In this document: positions 1 to 8,279 of the stretch, piece by piece
Position numbering within the stretch: the stretch's first letter is position 1
Layout of the letters: the number at the start of each line of letters is the position of its first letter
Assembly: GCA_017549335.1 (NCBI GenBank)
Contig: JAFYVB010000024.1
Location: 1 to 42,175 of the forward strand
DNA: 42,175 nucleotides
Reading direction: 5' to 3'
Source of the DNA: Clostridia bacterium
GTDB lineage: Bacteria; Bacillota; Clostridia; Christensenellales; Aristaeellaceae
The notes under the pieces: model-generated
Database searches by the model: none
Told to the model about the DNA's origin: nothing
The model's input: the letters and a program-made list of their open reading frames with translations, nothing else
Translations under genes and position numbers: made by a program

Positions 1-241
1 GCACCACGTTGCTGGTGACCACCAGCAGGATCATGGCGGAGAGCATGGTCATGGCCACGAGGGATACGCCGTAGGTCATGGTGTACATTACGCCCTGATA
101 GGTGGCGCGGTACAAAAGGGCGATCACCAGACCGATGACGAAGGCGAGCGCCATGGTAAGAAGAGCGTCCGGCAGAGAGAAGGCTACAGCCTTTTCAAAG
201 AAGGCGCTGGAGAAAAGCGTGCTGAGAACTTGCGTGTTCAT
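1..241 (-). CDS. DUF4956 domain membrane protein (partial, N-terminal 80 residues)
   Basis: The reading frame starts at the ATG at 241 and runs off the left edge, so only the N-terminus is present. A purine-rich site (GAGGGA) lies just upstream and only 14 bases separate it from the stop of the VTC-domain gene, so the two are co-transcribed. The visible residues form hydrophobic stretches (about residues 17-40 and 50-80) with a short RATYQG loop between them, as in DUF4956 proteins. DUF4956 integral membrane proteins are commonly encoded next to VTC-like polyphosphate polymerase domain proteins, and that pairing is the main support. The function of DUF4956 is not established; a membrane partner of a polyphosphate-making enzyme is an inference. 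Confidence 0.7.
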   Translation of the reverse strand, partial: MNTQVLSTLFSSAFFEKAVAFSLPDALLTMALAFVIGLVIALLYRATYQGVMYTMTYGVSLVAMTMLSAMILLVVTSNVV

Positions 242-255
242 CGATAATCCCTCGC

Positions 256-924
256 TTAATCATAGGTGTGGCAGGCTTCGAACTTGGAAAAGGACATGGG
301 CCTGCTTTGACAGTTGGTGATGAGCCGGATGATCTCGGGCAGGTATTCGTCGTATTTGACTTCGATCAGCACAAAATCCGGCGATTGTGTCCGCGGACGG
401 GGCTGATCGACTTTAAGAAAATCGGGGCTGTACACGCCGGTGCGGATGTCGCTGTCCAGCGTCACGCGTACATTGGCAGGGCCGTATACGAAGGCTTCCC
501 GCAGATAATGCACCTGTACGCGGGGGCGAAGCAGCTCCCGCTTCATCTGCAGGCAGAGCTCGCGCACCAGTTCGCGGGAATCGCTGAGCATCCAGTCGAT
601 ATCGCCTTGGCAGATGCGTTCCACCTCACTGCGCGTCAGGCTGGTTCCCCGCTTGTGGCAAAGCTTTACCACCTTGCTTTTGCATTCCAGACGGAAATGC
701 TCCAGATTGTCATTGTAATACCGGATGCGGTACTTATGCCGGACGGGAACGCCCACCTGCTTTTCCATCAGCGCGCGGTCGGTGGGGGTATCAAAGTAAA
801 TGCTGTGGATCTCATAGGTGCCGTCAGGACGGGCGTGCTTATCCCGCTGCATAACGGCGGCCAAACGGGTGCGCAGCGCGGCGGCTTCCGCTGCCGTCAC
901 ACGGGTTTTGATTTCGTGGCGCAT
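256..924 (-). CDS. VTC-domain polyphosphate polymerase family protein
   Basis: 222 residues, the size of a stand-alone VTC catalytic domain. VTC domains form a beta-barrel tunnel that makes polyphosphate from nucleoside triphosphates. The expected basic and acidic tunnel motifs are visible in order: RHEIKTR at the N-terminus, SIYFDT, KYRIRYYN, LECKSK, a VHYLREAF strand, RVTLDSDIR and a C-terminal LIEVKYDEYLP. The start at 924 has AAAGGG eight bases upstream and a promoter further up (970-998). It is followed by the DUF4956 gene with a 14-base gap. The family assignment is strong; actual polyphosphate synthesis is inferred, since bacterial VTC-like proteins are little characterised. Confidence 0.88.
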   Translation of the reverse strand: MRHEIKTRVTAAEAAALRTRLAAVMQRDKHARPDGTYEIHSIYFDTPTDRALMEKQVGVPVRHKYRIRYYNDNLEHFRLECKSKVVKLCHKRGTSLTRSEVERICQGDIDWMLSDSRELVRELCLQMKRELLRPRVQVHYLREAFVYGPANVRVTLDSDIRTGVYSPDFLKVDQPRPRTQSPDFVLIEVKYDEYLPEIIRLITNCQSRPMSFSKFEACHTYD

Positions 925-969
925 CCGTTCATCCCTTTCATGCTTTGATGCTGCGGGCGCAGCTTTCTT

Positions 970-998
970 ATTCTAACATGATTTTCTTTTCTTCGCAA
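970..998 (-). promoter_or_regulatory. sigma-A promoter of the VTC/DUF4956 operon
   Basis: On the minus strand TTGCGA (998-993) is followed after 17 bases by TAGAAT (975-970). It lies 46 bases upstream of the VTC start codon in the divergent intergenic region shared with the barnase gene. Confidence 0.6.
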
Positions 999-1017
999 GG
1001 GAAATACGCTTGTGTTC

Positions 1018-1047
1018 TTGAAAGGAAGGGGGAGAATGTGGTAATAT
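1018..1047 (+). promoter_or_regulatory. promoter of the barnase/barstar-GDPD operon
   Basis: TTGAAA (1018-1023), an 18-base spacer and TAATAT (1042-1047), followed by GGAGG and the ATG at 1081. Confidence 0.55.
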
Positions 1048-1080
1048 ATCAAAAGAATATCCTTTTCGGAGGGAATTGAC

Positions 1081-1584
1081 ATGAATAAAAAGAAACAAGT
1101 GAAAAAAGGCGGCCTTTTCACGACGGTTCTGGCAGCGCTATTGCTGATTGTTTATTTCTTTATCGGCGGCGGTGACGGGGCGGATCTGCCCAAGGTTATA
1201 ACGCCCACTCAAGCACCTGCGCAGGTACAGAAAATCGACGAGGACGGCGCTTATACATCCAAGGAGGACGTGGCGCTGTATCTGCATACCTACGGCAAGC
1301 TGCCATCCAACTTTATTACAAAAAGCGAAGCGGAAAAGCTGGGATGGAACGGCGGCGGATTGGAATCGATCGCTCCCGGAAAGTGCATCGGCGGCGACCG
1401 CTTCGGCAATTATGAAGGGCTCCTGCCCAAGAAAAGCGGAAGAACCTATACCGAATGCGATATCGATACCCTGGGCAAAAGCAGCCGCGGGGCAAAGCGC
1501 ATCGTCTTTTCCAATGACGGGCTGATCTACTATACCCACGATCACTACGAAAGCTTTACGCTTCTGTACGGGGAGGGATCATGA
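1081..1584 (+). CDS. barnase-family ribonuclease with N-terminal membrane/signal segment
   Basis: 167 residues. A positively charged N-terminus is followed by a hydrophobic segment (about residues 11-29) that would export or anchor the protein, then a TP-rich linker and a complete barnase/N1-T1 domain (about residues 57-163). Barnase landmarks are all present: the VALYLHTYGKLPSNFITK block including the Lys equivalent to barnase K27 (K81), the LGW and IGGDRFGN strands, the catalytic Glu (E125 in YTECD), two Arg equivalents (R136, R140) and the catalytic His (H155 in HDHYESF). It should therefore cleave RNA outside the membrane. The stop overlaps the start of the barstar-GDPD gene by four bases (ATGA), so toxin and inhibitor are translationally coupled. 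No cleavage motif for signal peptidase is obvious, so anchoring versus release is open. Confidence 0.92.
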   Translation: MNKKKQVKKGGLFTTVLAALLLIVYFFIGGGDGADLPKVITPTQAPAQVQKIDEDGAYTSKEDVALYLHTYGKLPSNFITKSEAEKLGWNGGGLESIAPGKCIGGDRFGNYEGLLPKKSGRTYTECDIDTLGKSSRGAKRIVFSNDGLIYYTHDHYESFTLLYGEGS

Positions 1585-2756
1585 TGCGGCGCGTTGTCCT
1601 TGATCTTCGAGCCTTTGATGACCGCGAACAGCTGCACGCTTATCTGCAGGAAAAACTGGGTTTACCTGCCTATTACGGCAGGAATCTGGATGCATTGTAT
1701 GATTGCCTGACCGATACTTGGGAGGAGACGGGCATCATTTTGCATCTCCCAGAAAGAATGGGAAACTATACCCCGGCGCTTCAGGAAGTATTTGAGGACG
1801 CCTGCAGGGTAAATTCCAATCTGCATATGCTGGAGGAAGAGAATATGAAGCTTGCCAATGATAAGAATGCCGCTTTCCCGCGGCTTTGCGCCCATCGCGG
1901 ATACAATTTTATCGCTCCCGAAAACACGCTGCCTGCCTTTGCGCTGGCGGTATCCATGGGCGCTCAGGAGATCGAACTGGATCTGTGGCCCAGCAGGGAC
2001 GGCGATCTGATCGTCTGCCACGACCCCAAGGTGGATCGCACCACCAACGGCACGGGCAGCATCAGCGATTTGACCACCAAGGAGATCCGGATGCTGGATG
2101 CGGGCGAAAAGTTTTCCCCTGCCTTCAAGGGAACGAAACTGCCTTTGTTTGAAGAAGTGCTGGATCTCTTCGGCGGCAAGGTGATTTTTAATATTCATAT
2201 CAAATCGCCTGTCCGCACCAAGGTAAAAGCCGAAAGAATGAGCCAGCGCAGCCGCGAGTGGAGCCATTTCTATAACAATCGTATCGAAACCTTCCCGCCG
2301 CTGCCGGTGGGGATTGAGGAGATTGTTCCCGAGTACGAGAACCGTCCGCTGCTGCCCTATCCCGAAAAGGATTTCCAAAAGATCCTCGATACGCTGGATG
2401 CGTTCAAGTGCCGCGAGCATGCCTACATCGCCGGCGAAAAGGACGTGCTGCACACCGCCCGTGAGATGGCGCCCGATATCGCCCGCTGCTGTCTGGAAGG
2501 GCACATGAATTTCACCATCGTGGATCATGCCATTGAATACGGCTGCAAAAAGCTGCAGTTCTGCAAGAATCTGACCACGCAGGCCATGATTGACAAGGCC
2601 AGGAAACACGGACTGATCTGCAATCTCTTCTGGGCGGACAGCGCCGAGGAAGCCAAAGCGTATATGGATATCGGTATTGACTGCGTGCTGACCAACAATT
2701 TCGCCGCCGTCAAAGCAGGTTTGGAAGCGATGGGCGCGGGATCTTTTGAACGCTGA
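1581..2756 (+). CDS. barstar-glycerophosphodiester phosphodiesterase in-frame fusion
   Basis: 391 residues joining two unrelated domains. Residues 1-88 are a complete barstar, the intracellular inhibitor of barnase, with the YYGRNLDALYDCL helix that plugs the nuclease active site (D37 and D41 equivalent to barstar D35 and D39). Residues 100-391 are a GDPD TIM barrel that hydrolyses glycerophosphodiesters, with HRG (H105, R106), PEN (E114), the metal pair in IELDLW (E132, D134) and the CHDP catalytic His (H147). Codon 89 is an ATG (1845) with a perfectly placed GGAGG at 1832-1836, eight bases upstream, so a free 303-residue GDPD could also be made. The barstar part ends exactly where a stand-alone barstar would, which suggests two formerly separate genes whose stop was lost. 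No signal peptide is present, fitting cytoplasmic immunity. Confidence 0.9.
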   Translation: MMRRVVLDLRAFDDREQLHAYLQEKLGLPAYYGRNLDALYDCLTDTWEETGIILHLPERMGNYTPALQEVFEDACRVNSNLHMLEEENMKLANDKNAAFPRLCAHRGYNFIAPENTLPAFALAVSMGAQEIELDLWPSRDGDLIVCHDPKVDRTTNGTGSISDLTTKEIRMLDAGEKFSPAFKGTKLPLFEEVLDLFGGKVIFNIHIKSPVRTKVKAERMSQRSREWSHFYNNRIETFPPLPVGIEEIVPEYENRPLLPYPEKDFQKILDTLDAFKCREHAYIAGEKDVLHTAREMAPDIARCCLEGHMNFTIVDHAIEYGCKKLQFCKNLTTQAMIDKARKHGLICNLFWADSAEEAKAYMDIGIDCVLTNNFAAVKAGLEAMGAGSFER

Positions 2757-2765
2757 TAAAACAAA

Positions 2766-2806
2766 AAATGCGGCAGGGGCAAATGCTCCGCGCCGCACTT
2801 TTTTTG
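2766..2806 (+). terminator. intrinsic terminator after the barstar-GDPD gene
   Basis: TGCGGC (2769-2774) pairs with GCCGCA (2792-2797) with additional GGGG/CTCC pairing inside, followed by a run of seven T from 2799. Confidence 0.8.
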
Positions 2807-2826
2807 TATTTGCCAGATAAAACCGC

Positions 2827-2854
2827 TTGCGTGAATGTAAAAGAAGCCTATAAT
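2827..2854 (+). promoter_or_regulatory. promoter of the decarboxylase-NUDIX operon
   Basis: TTGCGT (2827-2832), a 16-base spacer and a perfect TATAAT (2849-2854), about 30 bases upstream of the GTG start at 2886. Confidence 0.7.
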
Positions 2855-2885
2855 AATATCATCACCTTTGGGGAGGATGATTTTT

Positions 2886-4121
2886 GTGCCGAATTTTAAT
2901 TTGCCCGACAGCGTGTTTGAAAACGCCGCGAAAGCGTTTCCCACGCCTTTTTTTCTTTATGACGAAGCGGGCATCCGTCAAACGATCCGCAGTGTTAAAG
3001 CGGCCTTTTCGTGGGCGCCGCATTTTATGGAGTATTTTGCAGTCAAGGCGCTGCCCAATCCCGAAGTTCTGCGCATTTTTGTGGAGGAAGGCTTCGGCCT
3101 TGATTGCGCATCGGAGTGCGAACTGATGCTGGCCCGGCGCGCGGGGGCACAGGGGAAGATCATGTTCAGTGCCAACGACGTGCCTTCGGGAGAATTTGCC
3201 TATGCGAATCAACTGGGCGCGATCCTCAATCTGGATGATATCACCGATATCGAGCAGATCCTTTCCGAATGCGGAAGAATGCCCGAAGTCATCAGCATTC
3301 GTTTTAATCCCGGAGGCGGGTTCATTGCTGACAACGATATCATCGGCAGCCCTGAAGAAAGCAAATACGGCTGGACGCTTGCGCAGATGCGGGAAGGCTT
3401 GAAGCGGCTTAAAGGGCTTGGCGTAAAGAAATTCGGTATTCATGCGCTGCTGTCCAGCAATGCCCTTGAAAGTGCGTATTATCCCATGCTGGCTGAGCTT
3501 TTGATGCAGACGGCTCATGATCTTTCTGCCGAAAGCGGCGTTGAAGTGGCGTTTGTCAATCTTTCGGGCGGCGTGGGCATCCCGTATCTGCCCGAGGAAA
3601 AGCCCGTTGATTTCTCCGCCGTCGGAAAAGCTGTGGAAAAAGCCTATCGGAAAGTGTTTGGCGAGCCCACAAAGGGAAATGTAGCCATCTGCGCGGAGCT
3701 TGGCCGCTATATGACAGGCCCCCACGGGTGGCTTGTGACAAAGGCGATCCACCGCAAGGATATTTACCGCAATTATATCGGCGTGGACGGGTGCTCTGCG
3801 CAGCTGCCGCGCCCCTCCATCTACGGGGCATATCATCATATTTCGGTTGTGGGCAAGCGGGATGCGACGCATACGGAAGTTTATGACGTAGTGGGCTCTT
3901 TGTGTGAAAACAGCGATAAATTCGCCGTTCAGCGGCAGCTCCCCAAAGTCGAAATGGGGGATATCCTGCTCATCCACGACGCGGGCGCCCATTGCTATGC
4001 CATGGGGCATAATTACAACGGGCGATTGCGGTGTGCCGAGATCATGCTGAAAGAAAACGGCGAACTGAGGATGATCCGTCGCGCCGAAACGCCTGAAGAT
4101 TATTTTGCAACGCTTTTGTGA
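2886..4121 (+). CDS. lysA: diaminopimelate decarboxylase-like PLP enzyme (fold III)
   Basis: 411 residues from the GTG at 2886; GGAGG at 2872-2876 is nine bases away, whereas the upstream ATG at 2877 abuts that site and cannot use it. The protein is an alanine-racemase-fold decarboxylase that would convert meso-diaminopimelate to lysine. Seen: the PLP lysine in the EYFAVKA motif, DCASECEL, FNPGGG, the glycine loop LSGGVGIPY, ELGRYMTGP (canonically EPGR), the ENSD active-site motif after a Cys, and the YAMGHNYNGRLRCAE tail. The ELGR variant and divergent substrate motifs leave room for another basic amino acid or polyamine substrate such as carboxynorspermidine. The stop overlaps the ribosome-binding site of the NUDIX gene, so the two are an operon. 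Confidence 0.82.
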   Translation: MPNFNLPDSVFENAAKAFPTPFFLYDEAGIRQTIRSVKAAFSWAPHFMEYFAVKALPNPEVLRIFVEEGFGLDCASECELMLARRAGAQGKIMFSANDVPSGEFAYANQLGAILNLDDITDIEQILSECGRMPEVISIRFNPGGGFIADNDIIGSPEESKYGWTLAQMREGLKRLKGLGVKKFGIHALLSSNALESAYYPMLAELLMQTAHDLSAESGVEVAFVNLSGGVGIPYLPEEKPVDFSAVGKAVEKAYRKVFGEPTKGNVAICAELGRYMTGPHGWLVTKAIHRKDIYRNYIGVDGCSAQLPRPSIYGAYHHISVVGKRDATHTEVYDVVGSLCENSDKFAVQRQLPKVEMGDILLIHDAGAHCYAMGHNYNGRLRCAEIMLKENGELRMIRRAETPEDYFATLL

Positions 4122-4129
4122 GGACAACG

Positions 4130-4582
4130 ATGGAAAAGACGCTTGAGAAGCGGCAGTCGCTGCAATGCAAGATCTATCCGCTCAATACGCTGTCGCCTTA
4201 TAAGTATGTGGTGGTTTGCGCAAGGTGCGGTGATCGGTGGCTGCTCAGCCGGCATAAAAAGCGGGAGACATGGGAGACCCAGGGCGGTCATATCGAGCAG
4301 GGTGAAACGCCTCTTGACGCCGCCCGCCGCGAGCTTTACGAGGAAAGCGGCGCGGATGAAGCCGATTTTTATCCCGTGTGCGATTACTACGGTTATGATG
4401 CCCACGGTCATGCCAACGGCATGGTGTTTCTGGCGGTGATTCGGCACAGGGGAACGCTTCCCGAAAGCGAAATGAAGGAAGTGCGGCTGTTTGACAAGCT
4501 GCCTGAGAATCTGACCTATCCCCATGTTTCGCCTGTGTTGTATGCAGAGGCGGAGAAAGTTCTCAATCAGACAGAAGAATAA
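4130..4582 (+). CDS. NUDIX hydrolase
   Basis: 150 residues from ATG 4130, which sits six bases after TGAGGA; an in-frame GTG twelve bases upstream has no ribosome-binding site. The full NUDIX box is visible (GHIEQGETPLDAARRELYEE followed by SG), giving the magnesium-binding helix that cleaves nucleoside diphosphates linked to another moiety. The substrate cannot be read from the sequence. It directly follows the PLP decarboxylase gene and ends at a bidirectional terminator. Confidence 0.9.
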   Translation: MEKTLEKRQSLQCKIYPLNTLSPYKYVVVCARCGDRWLLSRHKKRETWETQGGHIEQGETPLDAARRELYEESGADEADFYPVCDYYGYDAHGHANGMVFLAVIRHRGTLPESEMKEVRLFDKLPENLTYPHVSPVLYAEAEKVLNQTEE

Positions 4583-4583
4583 G

Positions 4584-4617
4584 AAAAGCGCCGGAAACTT
4601 GGTTTCCGACGCTTTTT
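4584..4617. terminator. bidirectional terminator between NUDIX and hisS
   Basis: A-rich left arm AAAAGCGCCGGAAAC pairs with GTTTCCGACGCTTTT across a TTG loop, giving U-runs on both transcripts. The two flanking genes converge on it. Confidence 0.85.
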
Positions 4618-4628
4618 TGATGGTTTTA

Positions 4629-5870
4629 TCAGCCCTTCTGGCCCAAATACTTAATGTCTTCGTTATCAAAGAACGCAACTGCGGCATAGCCGGCTGTTTC
4701 CAGCGCACCCAGCTGCTTGCCCAGCTTCCTGGCCTGAGGCATAACGGTCACGGCATATTCGCCCTGCAGACGGCGGGCTTTCATGAGTACTTCGGCAAAG
4801 TCCGCGTCATCGCGGTACAGAAGCGCCATTTTCTTTGCGACAGGGGGCTGATAATTCTGATCCATCAGGATGGCGCAGATGCGCTCAAAGCCGATGGAGA
4901 AGCCCACGGCGCTGACGTTCTGACCGAGGAATTTGCCGATCATGCCGTCGTAGCGTCCACCGCCGCCGATGGCGCCGGGGAAATCCTTGCAGGCAATTTC
5001 AAATACAACGCCGGTGTAATAGCCCTGACCGCGTACAAGGGAGGGGCAGTAGGAGATGCCGTATGCGCCGGAGGAGAGCTTGTTTACGGTGTCGATGATG
5101 CGCTGCAGATTTTCGACATAGGTTTTGTCTTCCATGCAAAGGGCGATGCGCTCCAGAGAGCATTCGCCGCTATTCAGGAAATCGCGCAGCTTTTCAACGG
5201 CCTCGGCGGGGCATTCCTTGCTTGTCAGCTCGGCGCATACACCATCTGCGCCGATCTTGTCCAGCTTGTCAAAGGAAATGCACACGCTCTGCAGCGTATC
5301 CTTTTCAAAGCCCATGCTTTCCAGCATGCCGTGGAGCAAACGGCGGTCGTTGATGTTGACGGTAAAATCCTTAAAGCCGATGGAGAGCAGCGCACGCGCC
5401 GTTACGTCGATCAGCTCGATTTCAGCGTTGATGCTGTCATCGCCCAGAATGTCGATATCGCACTGGATGAACTCGCGCAGACGGCCTTTTTGCGGACGCT
5501 CGGCACGGAACACGCGGTCGGTCTGGATGACCTTGAAGGGCGTGGGCAGAACGGCGCGGTTGGCGGCGTAAAAGCGGGACAGGGGCAGCGTCAGATCGTA
5601 GCGCAGACCCATGTCGGACAGGGACTTTTCATCGCCTTTGGCAAGGGCTGCTTCCAGCTTTTCGCCGCGCTTGAGCACTTTGAAAATCAGGTTCAGGTTG
5701 TCGCCGCCTTCACTCTTGTCCAGATTTTCGGCGTCTTCCAGCATGGGGGTGGAAATGCGCTCAAAGCCGTTGGCGCGATATACGGAAAGAATGCTCTGCT
5801 GCACGTAGTCGCGCAGACGCATTTCATCCGGCAGATAATCTTTCATGCCCTTGAGGGGATTGATCTTCAT
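4629..5870 (-). CDS. hisS: histidine--tRNA ligase
   Basis: 413 residues from the ATG at 5870, preceded by AAAGGAG; longer upstream readings lack a ribosome-binding site and run across the promoter. Class II synthetase signatures are in order: the PLKGMKDYLPDEM N-terminus, motif 1 (FERISTPMLE), motif 2 (DRVFRAERPQKGRLREF then QCDIDILG), the histidine-specific LVRGQGYYTGVVFEI and GGGRYDGM motif 3, then a C-terminal anticodon-binding domain ending at IKYLGQKG. The usual RGLDYYTG is RGQGYYTG here, and the C-terminus is slightly short. HisZ, the regulatory paralog of HisG, is the main alternative, but the anticodon domain and intact motif 2 favour the synthetase. No T-box leader fits the short gap. 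Confidence 0.87.
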   Translation of the reverse strand: MKINPLKGMKDYLPDEMRLRDYVQQSILSVYRANGFERISTPMLEDAENLDKSEGGDNLNLIFKVLKRGEKLEAALAKGDEKSLSDMGLRYDLTLPLSRFYAANRAVLPTPFKVIQTDRVFRAERPQKGRLREFIQCDIDILGDDSINAEIELIDVTARALLSIGFKDFTVNINDRRLLHGMLESMGFEKDTLQSVCISFDKLDKIGADGVCAELTSKECPAEAVEKLRDFLNSGECSLERIALCMEDKTYVENLQRIIDTVNKLSSGAYGISYCPSLVRGQGYYTGVVFEIACKDFPGAIGGGGRYDGMIGKFLGQNVSAVGFSIGFERICAILMDQNYQPPVAKKMALLYRDDADFAEVLMKARRLQGEYAVTVMPQARKLGKQLGALETAGYAAVAFFDNEDIKYLGQKG

Positions 5871-5901
5871 AAGAATAACTCCTTTAAGTGGGATACTACT
5901 A

Positions 5902-5929
5902 ATTATATAGCAAAGTGTGATTTCGTCAA
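5902..5929 (-). promoter_or_regulatory. promoter of hisS
   Basis: Minus strand TTGACG (5929-5924), 16 bases, perfect TATAAT (5907-5902). It begins immediately after the stop of the upstream M20 peptidase gene, so hisS has its own promoter. Confidence 0.8.
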
Positions 5930-5931
5930 GC

Positions 5932-7083
5932 TTAAAGCCCCAGCGCCGCAGCGGCCAGCCACTTGGCAGACTGGAGAAGCGAGGGGATCGGCGCACACTC
6001 GCGAACGGAATGAATGCCGCTGCCCAAAACACCCAGGTTATCAATGCAGGGGATGCCGTATACTGTTACGTCGGCTGCGTCCGAACCGCCCGTGCTCTTG
6101 CTGGCGGCCAGCGGATCCATACCGCAGGAGGTGAAGCAGCTGTTCAGATGCTCAAGCAGCTGCACATTGCGCTCATGATATTCCATGGCTACACGGAAGC
6201 TTTCCTGCTTCAATTCGCAGGTGCAGCCCTTTACGTGCACGGTTTGGGCAATGGCTTTCACATAGCCCTTGACCCATTCCAACTGATCCTGCGTGGCAAA
6301 ACGGATGTTGGCGAGGATCTCGCATTTTCCGGGAACGGTATTGGCGGCGTTTCCGCCTTCGATGGTGCCCACGTTACAGGTAAGGCCTTCGGCATCCTTG
6401 AGCTTTTCCAGTTCGATGATCTTGTGGGCAGCGTCCAGAATGGCGCTGGCGCCCTCGGTGGCGCAGCGGCTGGCATGGGCTTCCTTGCCGGTGACGATCA
6501 GACGATAGGTGATGATGCCCTTGCGCTGTAAACAGGCATTCCCGGGCGTGGCGCCTTCGAGATTAAGAAATGCAATGGCGTCCTTGGCTTTTTCGCACAT
6601 CCAGTTGATCGTGGCCTTCTTGCTCAGCTTGCTGCCTACTTCCTCATCGCTTTGCAAAAGCAGCTGTACGGGGCGCTGTTTGTAACCGCACTTTTCCAGT
6701 GCATCCATGGCAAGCAGCGCAGCCACGATGCCGCCCTTGCAGTCGCATACGCCGGGGCCGTAGATGGTATCGCCCTCAATGCGTACGGGCGTTTTGCCGA
6801 ACAGCCCGATGGGGTGCACGGTATCAATGTGTCCCGACAGCGCCAGAGGCTTTGCATCGATTTCGGGATTCATGGTGATGCACACGGCGTTGCCGGATAC
6901 AGGCTGCTCGAGAACTTCGGTTTTCCAGCCATGCTGCTTTGCAAAATCAATGAAATACTGACCGCAGCGGTCTACGGCGGCTTTATCCACCGTAGGGCTT
7001 TCGAGCTCGCAGCATTCCTGCCATACGCTCAGGTACCGGGGCAAAAGGGATTCGATCTGCTCAAAAACAGGAATGTAATTCAT
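5932..7083 (-). CDS. M20 family metallopeptidase (glutamate carboxypeptidase-like)
   Basis: 383 residues, start at 7083 with GGGAGAGG upstream. A two-zinc M20 exopeptidase or deacylase. The zinc ligands are visible: H in SGHIDTVHP, D in GPGVCDCKGG, the catalytic and ligand pair in SDEEVGS, E in LNLEGA and the C-terminal H in GSGIHSV. A dimerisation insert with the conserved GKEAHAS motif lies in the middle, with NTVPG following. No signal peptide, so it acts in the cytoplasm, probably on peptides or acylated amino acids; substrate not readable. It follows the DUF4317 gene by 13 bases and is transcribed with it. Confidence 0.9.
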   Translation of the reverse strand: MNYIPVFEQIESLLPRYLSVWQECCELESPTVDKAAVDRCGQYFIDFAKQHGWKTEVLEQPVSGNAVCITMNPEIDAKPLALSGHIDTVHPIGLFGKTPVRIEGDTIYGPGVCDCKGGIVAALLAMDALEKCGYKQRPVQLLLQSDEEVGSKLSKKATINWMCEKAKDAIAFLNLEGATPGNACLQRKGIITYRLIVTGKEAHASRCATEGASAILDAAHKIIELEKLKDAEGLTCNVGTIEGGNAANTVPGKCEILANIRFATQDQLEWVKGYVKAIAQTVHVKGCTCELKQESFRVAMEYHERNVQLLEHLNSCFTSCGMDPLAASKSTGGSDAADVTVYGIPCIDNLGVLGSGIHSVRECAPIPSLLQSAKWLAAAALGL

Positions 7084-7096
7084 AAATTCCTCTCCC

Positions 7097-8230
7097 TTAA
7101 CTGTTGTGCTGGATGCTGATGTTTACGCCGTTGACCAAAACGCCTTCGTCGGCGCGGATGAGGATATATTTAGAGCCGTTGATGATGCGGGTTTCCACCA
7201 GATCGCTGCGGGCAGGATCCACTTTGATGACCACGTTGGGCGTGCGCACTTCAAACTGCTTGGTATCCACGATGTTGACGGCGTTCACGTCCATGCCCTT
7301 GCCGAATTCTTCGTGGTATTTTTCTTCAAAGGCGGTTACCTTTTCCTGAGGAACGCCGCAGGTTTCAAGGGCTTTGCGCACTTCGGTGGAAGAGATCTTC
7401 AGCGGGCCCGCTTCTTTGTCCAGCTTTTGCTCGGCGATGCGTTCGCGCATCTGATCATGCACGGCCTGCACCACTTCAAGGCTGCATTCTTCGGCCAAGG
7501 TGTCCTGCAGAATGCACTGGAAGGTTTCTTTCTGCTCGGCGGCAGGCCGCGGAGGATTGGCTCCAAACACAGCAGCGGAGAACTCCATGTGGTTGTCGGC
7601 GGTATCCTTGGTGTAGCAAAGAGCGTTGTAAATGTTGGCGGAGCGCTCGTCAAAGCAGGGGAAAAGGAAGCCCAGATCGGGCGCACCCACCACCCAGTCG
7701 GGATCGTTGGGATGGAATTCGTTATCCTGCGCGCAATAGCTCAGCGCGGCGCGGCTGAGCTTGACGGGGCATACGGAGCAAACGATATAGGAGAACATCT
7801 CCGTGGAATCCCCGCGGCTTTCGTCCTTGGCGCGGAACGGAATGTCATAAGCGTCGTGAGTGAGAAGGATCAGGCAGTTGTCGGTAAGCGGCAGCGCATC
7901 GATGATCCGCTGGAAGAATACCTGCACCATGTCGTCATCCTTCAAATGTGTATCGCGCAGCGCCATCAGCAGCTTGTGCTCGTCGCTTGCGCCCACGTCC
8001 TCATTGGCAAAGGCGATGTCCATCAGGTTTTTGCCGGGAATGCCGGAAAGCACCTTTTTAAACAGGGACAGGTACTTTTCGCTCTCTTCCTGGGGAAGAT
8101 TGATGGGCGGCAGCTTGAAAAGGGAGATGATCTCCTTTTTCGTGTTCACATAGCAGCCGTGGATGCAGGTGATATTGGTGTTATCGACGTTAAAACGGCG
8201 GCGAAGCTCGTTGATCTCTCTGCTGTTCAT
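7097..8230 (-). CDS. DUF4317 family protein
   Basis: 377 residues. The opening MNSREINELRRRF, the CIHGCYVNTKKE motif, ILLTHDAYDIP, FSYIVCSVCPV and DPDWVVGAPDLGFLFP match the DUF4317 family that is widespread in Clostridia and has no known function. The C-terminus (FEVRTPNVVIKVDP, then TRIINGSKYILI and VLVNGVNI) is also typical. No membrane segment or signal. Start at 8230 follows AAGGAAACAGT. First gene of a two-gene unit with the M20 peptidase. Confidence 0.85.
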   Translation of the reverse strand: MNSREINELRRRFNVDNTNITCIHGCYVNTKKEIISLFKLPPINLPQEESEKYLSLFKKVLSGIPGKNLMDIAFANEDVGASDEHKLLMALRDTHLKDDDMVQVFFQRIIDALPLTDNCLILLTHDAYDIPFRAKDESRGDSTEMFSYIVCSVCPVKLSRAALSYCAQDNEFHPNDPDWVVGAPDLGFLFPCFDERSANIYNALCYTKDTADNHMEFSAAVFGANPPRPAAEQKETFQCILQDTLAEECSLEVVQAVHDQMRERIAEQKLDKEAGPLKISSTEVRKALETCGVPQEKVTAFEEKYHEEFGKGMDVNAVNIVDTKQFEVRTPNVVIKVDPARSDLVETRIINGSKYILIRADEGVLVNGVNISIQHNS

Positions 8231-8254
8231 ACTGTTTCCTTACCTTAAAATGAT

Positions 8255-8276
8255 AGCCGGATCGGTTGATCCGGCT
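8255..8276. other. perfect hairpin in the recO/DUF4317 gap
   Basis: AGCCGGATC (8255-8263) pairs with GATCCGGCT (8268-8276) across a GGTT loop. On the minus strand it is followed only by ATCATTTT, a poor U-run, so termination after recO would be weak. The predicted start of the DUF4317 transcript (about 8270-8274) falls at its 5-prime edge, so it may also be a 5-prime stabilising hairpin. Confidence 0.6.
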
Positions 8277-8279
8277 TTT

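Noticed and set aside
5871-5931. T-box leader for hisS
   Set aside because: The promoter is only about 30 bases from the start codon, leaving no room for a T-box.
4524-6134. Long plus-strand open frame over hisS
   Set aside because: It is the antisense shadow of a clear HisRS gene with promoter and ribosome-binding site on the other strand.
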